Of a stretch of 8,039 nt of DNA, positions 1 through 6,171 are shown in pieces. The notes below the pieces were generated by a model that was not told the DNA's origin, made no database searches, and saw only the letters and a program-made list of their open reading frames with translations. Origin of the DNA: CAYUYM01 sp964449305 (GTDB taxonomy: Bacteria; Bacteroidota; Ignavibacteria; SZUA-365; CAYQST01). The stretch is taken from contig CAYUYM010000159.1 in assembly GCA_964449305.1 (NCBI GenBank), positions 1-8,039 on the forward strand, written 5' to 3'. The translations under genes and the position numbers were made by a program. Positions within the stretch are counted from its first letter, which is position 1; every line of letters starts with the position of its first letter.

Positions 1-20
1 CCCCGGCCCCACAATTCCCG

Positions 21-28
21 TATATTTG
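21..28 (+). promoter_or_regulatory. TAnnTTTG -7 promoter element upstream of hydF
   Basis: The bases TATATTTG match the Bacteroidota sigma-factor -7 consensus TAnnTTTG exactly. Transcription would begin near base 35, leaving a 5' leader of roughly 27 bases before the ATG at 62. The matching -33 TTTG element would fall just off the left edge, so only half of the promoter can be judged. The site supports ATG 62 over TTG 26, because the TTG lies inside the element. It is an inference from one motif. Confidence 0.4.
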
Positions 29-61
29 CATCAATCGTCCATCTCACAGAAAGTCACGCAC

Positions 62-1297
62 ATGCAAACAACTCCACGCGGCCTTCGTCTCCAGATCGGC
101 ATCTTCGGCCGACGAAACGTTGGCAAATCCTCACTCCTCAACGCCATCACACGTCAGAACATCTCCATCGTCTCCGACGTGGCCGGCACCACCACCGACC
201 CCGTCGAAAAAGCCATGGAACTCCTCCCCATCGGCCCCTGCCTCTTCGTCGACACCGCCGGTATCGACGAATCCTCCGACCTCGGTCTGCTTCGTGTCGC
301 GAAAACCCACAAAATCATCGAACGCATCGACATCGCCATCATTGTCACCGACAACTGGCTTACCTATGAACGCGATCTCCTCGACATCTTCAAGGATAAG
401 AGGATCCCCTGCATCATCGCACTCAACAAATGCGACCTGCGCAGCGATGCCGCCCTCGAAACCGCCGCGCGCGACGCCGGCGCAACCCGCATCATCAATG
501 TCAGCGCCCTCACCGGCGCCGGCATCGCCGACCTCCGGCGCCAGCTCATCGACACCGCCCCCGACGATTTTTTCGCCTCCACAAAGATCATCTCCGATCT
601 CATCAATCCCGGCGACATCGTCATCATGGTCATCCCCATCGACAAGGAGGCCCCCAAGGGTCGTGTCATCCTCCCCCAGGTGCAGACACTCCGCGACATC
701 CTCGACACCTCGGCCTGCGCCATGATCGTCACCGACAACCAGCTCGATATGGCCCTGCACAGCCTCTCCACGCCGCCAGCCCTCGTCGTCACCGACAGCC
801 AGGCCTTCGCAAAGGTCACCTCCATCGTCCCCGAATCCATCCCCGTCACCGGCTTCTCCGTGCTCTTCTCCCGCTTCAAGGGCGACCTCACTGAATCCGT
901 GCGCGGTGCCGCCACCATCGGCTCTCTCAAGCCCGGGGACCGCATCCTCATCGCCGAAGGCTGCACACACCATCCCGTGGAGGAGGACATCGGCCGCGTC
1001 AAGATCCCCAACTGGCTCGAAAAGGTGGTTGGCGGCCCCCTCGAATTCGAGGTGTTTTCGGGACACGATTTCCCCCCCGACATCACACGCTTCAAACTCA
1101 TCATCCACTGCGGCGCCTGCGTCCTCAACCGGCGGGCCATGATCGCCCGCATCGAGAAGGCGCGCAGCGCCGGAGTGCCCATCACCAACTACGGACTTGC
1201 CATCGCATGGTCCCTCGGTGTGTTCGAACGCGCACTGCAACCTTTCCCTGATGCGTATGTAACCTACCGCGCCACTGCTGCGTCATCCGAACCCTGA
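62..1297 (+). CDS. hydF: [FeFe]-hydrogenase H-cluster maturation GTPase HydF
   Basis: HydF is the cytoplasmic scaffold on which the 2Fe subcluster of [FeFe] hydrogenase, built with HydE and HydG, is assembled and handed to apo-HydA. With the ATG at 62 the protein is 411 residues, normal for the family. The N-terminal GTPase domain shows the P-loop GRRNVGKS (16-23), switch-I GTTTDP (42-47), DTAG (64-67), NKCD (122-125) and a G5-like SA (148-149). The C-terminal metal-binding domain has the diagnostic C301-x-H303 and H349-C350-x2-C353 ligands with 45 residues between, matching the HydF CxH(x44-53)HCxxC pattern. An in-frame TTG at 26 would add 12 residues but overlaps a promoter-like element, so the ATG is preferred. 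The Shine-Dalgarno is weak. HydE, HydG and a hydrogenase are not in the window and may lie to the left. The coding strand is notably C-rich. The identification is secure. Confidence 0.95.
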   Translation: MQTTPRGLRLQIGIFGRRNVGKSSLLNAITRQNISIVSDVAGTTTDPVEKAMELLPIGPCLFVDTAGIDESSDLGLLRVAKTHKIIERIDIAIIVTDNWLTYERDLLDIFKDKRIPCIIALNKCDLRSDAALETAARDAGATRIINVSALTGAGIADLRRQLIDTAPDDFFASTKIISDLINPGDIVIMVIPIDKEAPKGRVILPQVQTLRDILDTSACAMIVTDNQLDMALHSLSTPPALVVTDSQAFAKVTSIVPESIPVTGFSVLFSRFKGDLTESVRGAATIGSLKPGDRILIAEGCTHHPVEEDIGRVKIPNWLEKVVGGPLEFEVFSGHDFPPDITRFKLIIHCGACVLNRRAMIARIEKARSAGVPITNYGLAIAWSLGVFERALQPFPDAYVTYRATAASSEP

Positions 1298-1309
1298 TAT
1301 TCTGCGAAA

Positions 1310-1341
1310 TTTGGGAATTATTCGGAGTTGTTGTAGCTTTT
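1310..1341 (+). promoter_or_regulatory. Candidate Bacteroidota-type promoter for the histone-like gene
   Basis: TTTG at 1310-1313 is followed after 20 bases by TAGCTTTT at 1334-1341, one base off TAnnTTTG. The spacing is close to the 19-20 bases typical between -33 and -7 elements in Bacteroidota. It sits in the short AT-rich gap between hydF and the small basic-protein gene, which would explain separate expression of that gene. No hairpin terminator for hydF is visible in this gap, so read-through from hydF is also possible. Confidence 0.35.
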
Positions 1342-1393
1342 TTCCTGAGGGGTTGCAAAAAAACATGATTTCATCACCAAACATGGAGGTCGC

Positions 1394-1576
1394 ATGGAGA
1401 AATTCAACGAGTTGGTAGGGTTGGTCCAGAGCTTCGAAAAGGATTTCGAGAAATTCTTTATGAAGGGAAACAAGTCGGCAGGCACACGCGTCCGCAAGCA
1501 CATGACGGAATTGAAGAGAAAGGCGCAGGAAATTCGTGACGCTGTGCAGGCCATCAAGAAGACGGACACTGACTAG
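1394..1576 (+). CDS. Histone H1-like Hc1-family small basic protein
   Basis: This 60-residue protein has the composition and core of the short Hc1-type histone H1-like proteins that are widespread in Bacteroidota and Chlorobiota. These are presumed nucleoid-associated DNA-binding proteins. The N-terminal helix region (1-22) is followed by the family's characteristic stretch KGNKSAGTRVRKHM (24-37), then ELKRKAQEIR (39-48). I count 14 Lys/Arg against 10 Asp/Glu, a net charge near +4. It lacks the long Lys/Ala-rich tail of chlamydial Hc1, as is usual for these short relatives. A strong GGAGGT (1385-1390) lies only 3 bases before the ATG, closer than optimal, but no better start exists. A candidate promoter precedes the gene and an intrinsic terminator follows it, suggesting it can be transcribed alone. 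The exact role in this organism is unknown. Confidence 0.85.
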   Translation: MEKFNELVGLVQSFEKDFEKFFMKGNKSAGTRVRKHMTELKRKAQEIRDAVQAIKKTDTD

Positions 1577-1645
1577 TTTCCATCCCGCATCGGTCGGGTT
1601 CCCCTCCCGGCCGTTTTCACCACTCGTCGTTTTTTGCAAACTCTG

Positions 1646-1675
1646 CTCCCGTTCCCCGAACGGGAGTTTCTTTTT
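1646..1675 (+). terminator. Rho-independent terminator after the histone-like gene
   Basis: A perfect 9-bp stem, CTCCCGTTC (1646-1654) paired with GAACGGGAG (1658-1666), has a 3-base CCC loop and is followed directly by TTTCTTTTT (1667-1675). This is a textbook intrinsic terminator for the + strand. It ends the histone-like transcript 70 bases past the stop and isolates the downstream glycosylase gene, which must then start from its own promoter or from read-through. Confidence 0.9.
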
Positions 1676-1756
1676 CCCGGGACACCACTCCCCGTTCACA
1701 CGCATTCACCACGATCGCATCCACCCTTTCACACGTTTCATATCCACGGATTCATC

Positions 1757-2653
1757 ATGCAGATCCCCATCGTCTTCCCGCCATCCCTCCATTTCGGACA
1801 CACGGTCTACAGCCACGGCTGGTGCGAACTCGCCCCATTCACCGCCACCCGCTCCCCCTTGTCGCTGACGCGCATCCTCGGGCTGCCCTCCGGACGACTC
1901 GTCCGCGTGGTCATGACCGCGGGCCGGACCCCGTCGAAACCGGACATCAATGTGGAACACTCCGGCACGCTGAAACCCGCGGACATCGCCGTCATCACCG
2001 GACAGGTGCATGCCATGCTCAATACCGGCATCGACCTGCGGCCCTTCCATGCGATGGTGCGGCACGATCCGGAGTTCTCCTGGGTGGCCACCGGTCGGGC
2101 GGGACGCCTGCTCCGTGGCGCCTCCATGTTCGAGGACATCGCCAAAATGATGCTCACCACCAACTGCTCCTGGGCCCTGACGGAAAAGATGAACGAACGA
2201 CTCATCGCGCTGTTCGGTGCACGAAATACGCGCGGCTGGACCGCCTTCCCGAAACCCGACGTCATCGCGGAATCCAGCGAGGCCGTGCTGCGCTCCGACG
2301 CGAGGCTTGGCTATCGAGCGCCCTTCATGCTCGAGTTCGCCCGGCGTGTGTCATGCGGCGATTTCGATCCCGAGGCGTTGAACGATGCCTCCATGCCGAC
2401 GGACGACATCTACGCCGCCCTGCGCTCCATCAAGGGCATCGGAAACTACGCCGCATCGAGCCTCCTCAAGCTCCTGGGCCGCTACGAACGCCTCGGCGCC
2501 GATTCCTGGTGCCGCGCCAGGTTCGCCGAACTCCACAACAACAGCGTTCCCGTCGACGACGATGCCATCGAACGGCACTACCAGCGCTTCGGCCGCTACC
2601 TCGGCCTCGCCATGTGGCTCGACGTCACACATCATTGGTATCACACGCTGTAG
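1757..2653 (+). CDS. HhH-GPD superfamily DNA glycosylase (OGG/AlkA-like)
   Basis: This is a likely base-excision-repair glycosylase of 298 residues. It has an N-terminal OGG/AlkA-like beta region (about 1-95) and an all-helical HhH-GPD domain that begins near SMFEDIAKMMLTTNCSWA. The helix-hairpin-helix is IKGIGNYAASSLL starting at I225, and the catalytic aspartate is D249 in GADSWCR. The bifunctional OGG1 catalytic lysine lies 19 residues before its aspartate; here that place is N230. This predicts a monofunctional enzyme without strong AP-lyase activity. There is no C-terminal Cys4 iron-sulfur loop, so it is not Nth or MutY. The ATG at 1757 is chosen because the upstream in-frame extension to a TTG at 1634 runs through the intrinsic terminator. 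The Shine-Dalgarno is weak (GGA about 6 bases upstream). The substrate (8-oxoG or alkylated purine) cannot be told from sequence. Confidence 0.8.
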   Translation: MQIPIVFPPSLHFGHTVYSHGWCELAPFTATRSPLSLTRILGLPSGRLVRVVMTAGRTPSKPDINVEHSGTLKPADIAVITGQVHAMLNTGIDLRPFHAMVRHDPEFSWVATGRAGRLLRGASMFEDIAKMMLTTNCSWALTEKMNERLIALFGARNTRGWTAFPKPDVIAESSEAVLRSDARLGYRAPFMLEFARRVSCGDFDPEALNDASMPTDDIYAALRSIKGIGNYAASSLLKLLGRYERLGADSWCRARFAELHNNSVPVDDDAIERHYQRFGRYLGLAMWLDVTHHWYHTL

Positions 2654-2704
2654 GGCGATGCACGCATCACCCGCCTCCATGCATCACCTGTGGACACGCA
2701 TCAT
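2654..2704. other. Convergent intergenic gap without clear terminator
   Basis: These 51 bases separate the stop codons of the + strand glycosylase and the - strand GWxTD gene. The gap holds a direct repeat GCATCACC (2664-2671 and 2681-2688) and only a very short inverted repeat (GATGC/GCATC, 2657-2668, 2-base loop). No U-tract hairpin is present for either strand, so the two transcripts may overlap at their 3' ends or rely on Rho. Confidence 0.5.
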
Positions 2705-4015
2705 CTATCGCATCCGGTTCCTTTCATCCCAGATGGGATAGAGCAACCGGTAGTCGCCGAAACCGCTTTCATCAACAAAGACGAAGCGTTTCGCAATGTC
2801 GTAGAATTCCCACACTTCGTAGGGCTTGGTCTCCACATCCATCGGATGCCTATCCACGGCGCTGGGGGCGCCGTAGATGATGTACACCATCCCACGATCC
2901 GTCTTCCAGCCGTCGATGTAGTGCTTGAACGTCTCGTTCGCATAGGCCACACGGCGGTAGTACTCGATCATCGCGCGGTTGGACTTGGCTCCCGGCTCCG
3001 GATTGCGCATCTCCCAGAACGCTTCAAAACGCGCCTTCTTCTCCTTCTCGTCCGGCGCATCCATGATGTGATCAATGTCATCCGACGATGCAAAGTACTT
3101 CATCTGCTCGATGGCCTCGTCGAGGTCGGCGATCGACACCGGCGAACCTGCACTCAACCATTCGATGATGAACTGCTTCGTGGCCCGCGCCAGCACACCC
3201 GTCTCCGTCGTGTCGTCGGTGCGCGTCACCGTCATCTCCAGTGTGTAGGATCCCACACTCAGATTCTCCGCGCCGATGGTGGTGAGAAACGAATTCGCAC
3301 CCCGGCGGACACGCTGCGTCTCCGACTGCGCAATGGCCAGCTCGTAACGCTTCTTCACGCGGTACAAGATGCGCACCGCTCCAATCTCGAACGGATTGTA
3401 CAGTTCGTAGAGGAGTGAGATCCCCTGGCTCAATCCCACGAGGTTTGGATTGATCTGCGGGGCCACCTGCTTCCTCCCGTTCTTTTCCTCCACGCTGCCC
3501 ACCAGCAGAATGTCGGATGCGTTGAAGGTGTTGGCCTCGAATTTCCGCACGTGGATCTTCTTCGTCTGTCGGAAATCCCTGCCGGATACGCGGTCCTCCA
3601 GAATCAGCTCAAACTGGTAGTCCCCGGGATCGAGGCTGATGGCCTTGTGCGACACGTCCGAGGCGCCGGGCTTCACCGTGCCCTCAAAGGTCGCCTGCTC
3701 CAGGGTCCGTTCCCACGACTCCTCCCGGATCAACGCTCCGTCGTCGTTGGTGATCAGGACGCTCACCGTGAAGCTGCCGGCGTAGGCGTCGCCCTTCCTG
3801 ATGAACTTCACGACATCAATCGGGACCTGGACGTAGACATCCACACGGCCGGACATTCCGAACTCATCGTACTGCGCCATGTTGAGGACGTCGAAGTGAA
3901 ACGGCTGCGTGCGGCCGAAGGCGCGCAAGGCGGCCTCGTTCTCCACCTGCGCCATGAGGGGCGTGAGCGAAAGAAGCGGGAGCAGAAATGCCAGATGGCG
4001 GATGAAAGCGCGCAT
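2705..4015 (-). CDS. Secreted GWxTD domain-containing protein
   Basis: The protein has 436 residues from the ATG at 4015. Residues 1-22 form a signal peptide: basic MRAFIRH, a Leu-rich core, then a likely signal peptidase I cut after PLMA. There is no lipobox cysteine, so it is predicted to be periplasmic or exported rather than a lipoprotein. The C-terminal part carries the family signature G369-W-K-T-D373 followed by RGMVYIIYGAP and a PYEVWEF / FVFVDESGFGDYRL tail, all typical of the GWxTD domain. The middle is rich in beta-type segments with no recognised catalytic motif. The function of the family is unknown; it is common in Bacteroidota, Chlorobiota and some other phyla. An upstream ATG at 4066 would overlap the end of rimO and place 17 residues before the signal peptide. 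The ATG at 4015 has GAGGT 4 bases upstream and lies 7 bases after the rimO stop, so the two genes are surely co-transcribed. Confidence 0.85.
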   Translation of the reverse strand: MRAFIRHLAFLLPLLSLTPLMAQVENEAALRAFGRTQPFHFDVLNMAQYDEFGMSGRVDVYVQVPIDVVKFIRKGDAYAGSFTVSVLITNDDGALIREESWERTLEQATFEGTVKPGASDVSHKAISLDPGDYQFELILEDRVSGRDFRQTKKIHVRKFEANTFNASDILLVGSVEEKNGRKQVAPQINPNLVGLSQGISLLYELYNPFEIGAVRILYRVKKRYELAIAQSETQRVRRGANSFLTTIGAENLSVGSYTLEMTVTRTDDTTETGVLARATKQFIIEWLSAGSPVSIADLDEAIEQMKYFASSDDIDHIMDAPDEKEKKARFEAFWEMRNPEPGAKSNRAMIEYYRRVAYANETFKHYIDGWKTDRGMVYIIYGAPSAVDRHPMDVETKPYEVWEFYDIAKRFVFVDESGFGDYRLLYPIWDERNRMR

Positions 4016-4022
4016 GGAGACC

Positions 4023-5345
4023 TCACACGATGGTGCCGGTGACATCAAATTCAAGTGCCTCGTCAATTCTAACGGGAAGGAACTTCCCGATCAACCCATC
4101 ATCGCGTCCCGCTTCGGCGGGGACAAGCACGTTGTTGTCGATCTCCGGTGCGTCGTGCTGCGTGCGGCCGATGGCCTGCCCGCCGTCGATGTCATCAAAC
4201 AGCACGGTGAGCGTGCGTCCCACCAGTGCGCGGTTGCGTGACAGGGAGATGTCCTGCTGGAGCTCCATGAGCATGGCGCGACGCTCCTCCTTGACGGCTG
4301 CATCGATGGGATCGCCGAGCATGGCCGCAGTGGTCCCCTCCTCCGGCGAATAAGTGAAGACACCGAGCCGGTCGAAGGCCGTGTCCTCCACGAAGCGCAG
4401 GAGGCGGTCGAAGGCGGCCGGGGTTTCCGCCGGGTAGCCGACGATGAGTGTGGAGCGGATGGCGAGGTCGGGCACGGCGTCACGCATCTCCGCGATCAGG
4501 GCGCGTGTCTGCCCGGCCGAAATGCCGCGGCGCATGGAGCGAAGCACGCCGTCGTCGATGTGCTGGATGGGCATGTCGATGTACCGGCAGATGGAGGGAT
4601 GGCGTGCCATGAGCGCAAGCACATCCTTCGGGAAATGTGACGGGTAGGTGTACATGAGGCGCACCCACGTGATGCCGTCGATGTCGGCAAGGCGCTCAAG
4701 CAGCGGCGCCAGCAGCCGCCGGCCATGCGTGTCGTGCCCGTAGAATGTGGTGTCCTGCCCGATGACGATGAGTTCCTTCACCCCCGCGGCTGCAAGTGAC
4801 CGTGCCTCGGCAACGATCTCGTCCATGGGACGCGACCGGTGTGCGCCGCGCATGATGGGGATGGCGCAGAAGGAACAGGGATGGTCGCAGCCCTCGGAAA
4901 TCTTGAGATACGCCGTATGTGACGGAGTGGCAAGGTGCCGCGCATGGGCGGCCTCCTCACGAAACGAGCCGCCAAGCTGCTGCATGATGGCGGCGAAATC
5001 CGTCACGCCGAAAAAGGCGTCCACCTCGGGCAGCTCCATTCCCAGGTCCTCCCGATAACGTTCGGACAGGCAGCCGGCCACGTACACGTCCCGCACCCGG
5101 CCCGTGCTTTTGAGCTCGATGGCGCCGAGAATGGTGTCGATGGATTCCTGCTTGGCCGCGTCGATGAAGCCGCAGGTGTTCACGATGATGATGTCCGCCT
5201 CCCCGGGCTCGGTGAGCTGCAGGCCGTTGGCCTCCATCTGCGCCATGAGCACCTCCGAGTCGACAAGGTTCTTCGGGCAGCCCAGTGTGACCACCGCAAC
5301 CCTGCGGGGTCCGGACCCGTGTGGGGATTTCTTCTTCGATGTCAT
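4023..5345 (-). CDS. rimO: Ribosomal protein uS12 methylthiotransferase RimO
   Basis: RimO is a radical-SAM enzyme with two 4Fe-4S clusters. It methylthiolates the beta-carbon of the conserved aspartate (Asp88/89 in E. coli numbering) of ribosomal protein S12. The 440-residue protein has all three expected parts. The N-terminal MTTase domain has cluster cysteines C23 (in TLGCPKN), C58 (in VNTCGFID) and C92 (in VAGCLSERY). The radical-SAM motif C153-x3-C157-x2-C160 is followed by AIPIMRG. A C-terminal TRAM domain (about 372-440) contains the DAPEIDN segment typical of RimO. TLGCPKN and the length favour RimO over MiaB. The ATG has AAGGA about 6 bases upstream. The gene is fourth in the - strand operon, 49 bases after kdsB and 7 before the GWxTD gene. 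No functional link to its envelope-related neighbours is obvious. Confidence 0.95.
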   Translation of the reverse strand: MTSKKKSPHGSGPRRVAVVTLGCPKNLVDSEVLMAQMEANGLQLTEPGEADIIIVNTCGFIDAAKQESIDTILGAIELKSTGRVRDVYVAGCLSERYREDLGMELPEVDAFFGVTDFAAIMQQLGGSFREEAAHARHLATPSHTAYLKISEGCDHPCSFCAIPIMRGAHRSRPMDEIVAEARSLAAAGVKELIVIGQDTTFYGHDTHGRRLLAPLLERLADIDGITWVRLMYTYPSHFPKDVLALMARHPSICRYIDMPIQHIDDGVLRSMRRGISAGQTRALIAEMRDAVPDLAIRSTLIVGYPAETPAAFDRLLRFVEDTAFDRLGVFTYSPEEGTTAAMLGDPIDAAVKEERRAMLMELQQDISLSRNRALVGRTLTVLFDDIDGGQAIGRTQHDAPEIDNNVLVPAEAGRDDGLIGKFLPVRIDEALEFDVTGTIV

Positions 5346-5394
5346 GAAACGTCCTTTCAGCGATGGTCCGCCACAACGCCGGCGGAATGGGCGA

Positions 5395-6150
5395 TCACCT
5401 CAGGCCGCGGAGGCGCATGGCGTCGAGGACGCGATCCACGTCCGCAGGGATGTCGACGGCGATGGAGTCGTAGGCGACGCGGACCACATGGATGCGCATC
5501 CCCGCCTCGAGGGCGCGGAGCTGCTCGAGCCGCTCGAGCCGCTCGAGAGGGCTTTCGGGCAGCGTGGCGAAGTGGCGCAGGGCGGTGGCGGTGAATCCGT
5601 AGATGCCGATGTGCTTGAGGTGGCTGCCGCCGACGCGACCGCCGGCGGGGTCGGCGTCGCGCACATGCGGCACGGCGGCGCGGGAGAAGTAGAGCGCATG
5701 CCCATCGGCCGCGCACACGGCCTTCACGATGTTCGGATTGTCAAGGTCGCCCGCGTCCATGATCGGCGATGCGGCCGTGGTCATGTCCGTCTGCACTCCG
5801 TCGAAGAAGGGGGCGATGACGGCGTCGATCACGCCGGGGTCGATGAGTGGTTCGTCGCCCTGGACGTTGACGACCACGTCGGCACCGGTGCCTGCGGCGG
5901 CCCAGGCCACGCGCTCGCTTCCGGAGGCCAGCTCCGGCGGTGTCATGACGGCCTCGCCACCAAGGGACGAGACATGCTCCACGATGCGCTCATCATCGGT
6001 GGCGACGATGACGCGTGATGCGAGTGCGGACTGGCAGCTCCGCTCCCAGACCCGCTGGATCATGCTCCTGCCGCCGATGTCGGCGAGAGGCTTGCCGGGG
6101 AAACGCTGTGAGGGAAAGCGGGCGGGGATGACGATGATCGCCGTGGTCAT
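5395..6150 (-). CDS. kdsB: 3-deoxy-manno-octulosonate cytidylyltransferase (CMP-Kdo synthetase)
   Basis: KdsB activates Kdo with CTP to give CMP-Kdo, the donor for the inner core of lipopolysaccharide, in the cytoplasm. The length of 251 residues is normal. The nucleotide-binding start IPAR (8-11) and SxRFPGKPL (14-22), then ATDD (50-53), the SGSERVA loop (76-82), QGDEP (97-101) with its metal-binding aspartate, KHIGIYGF (179-186) and the PLE...LEQLRALE helix (201-215) are all in family order. The SGSERV segment replaces the more usual SGTDRV, a conservative change. The ATG has AAAGG about 10 bases upstream, which is long, but the N-terminus aligns with the family. The gene begins 21 bases after the GNAT acyltransferase stop, which suggests co-expression with envelope-lipid genes. 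Confidence 0.95.
   Translation of the reverse strand: MTTAIIVIPARFPSQRFPGKPLADIGGRSMIQRVWERSCQSALASRVIVATDDERIVEHVSSLGGEAVMTPPELASGSERVAWAAAGTGADVVVNVQGDEPLIDPGVIDAVIAPFFDGVQTDMTTAASPIMDAGDLDNPNIVKAVCAADGHALYFSRAAVPHVRDADPAGGRVGGSHLKHIGIYGFTATALRHFATLPESPLERLERLEQLRALEAGMRIHVVRVAYDSIAVDIPADVDRVLDAMRLRGLR
5523..5549. repeat. Short 9-base tandem repeat inside kdsB
   Basis: GCTCGAGCC occurs at 5523-5531 and 5532-5540, and a third partial copy starts at 5541. This gives three CTCGAG palindromes at 9-base intervals. The repeat encodes the LERLERLE part of a family-conserved helix and causes no insertion relative to the usual KdsB length, so it looks like codon coincidence in a heptad-like helix rather than an expansion. 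Confidence 0.6.
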
Positions 6151-6171
6151 TGTGTGGCTGCCTTTCGGCGG

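Noticed and set aside
131..1240. Long open frame on the - strand opposite hydF
   Set aside because: Its translation is rich in Asp, Gly and Glu with no family motif. It mirrors the C-ending codons of hydF, which carries every HydF motif on the other strand.
1695..1735. Direct repeat TTCACACG (1695-1702 and 1728-1735) before the glycosylase
   Set aside because: Eight bases in a C-rich spacer is too short to call an operator, and no inverted symmetry or promoter element accompanies it.
1634..1756. TTG-started N-terminal extension of the glycosylase
   Set aside because: The extension translates the intrinsic terminator at 1646-1675 and has no conserved sequence; the ATG at 1757 is the sensible start.
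2857..2878. GC-rich inverted repeat near GGCGCTGGGGGCGCC
   Set aside because: It lies within the conserved YGAPSAVD coding segment of the GWxTD gene and lacks a U-tract; it is most likely coding coincidence.
2690..3418. Open frame on the + strand opposite the GWxTD gene
   Set aside because: It overlaps the conserved GWxTD C-terminus encoded on the - strand and shows no domain of its own.
4016..4066. Upstream ATG (4066) for the GWxTD protein
   Set aside because: It would overlap the 3' end of rimO and put 17 residues before a normal signal peptide. The ATG at 4015 has a Shine-Dalgarno sequence.
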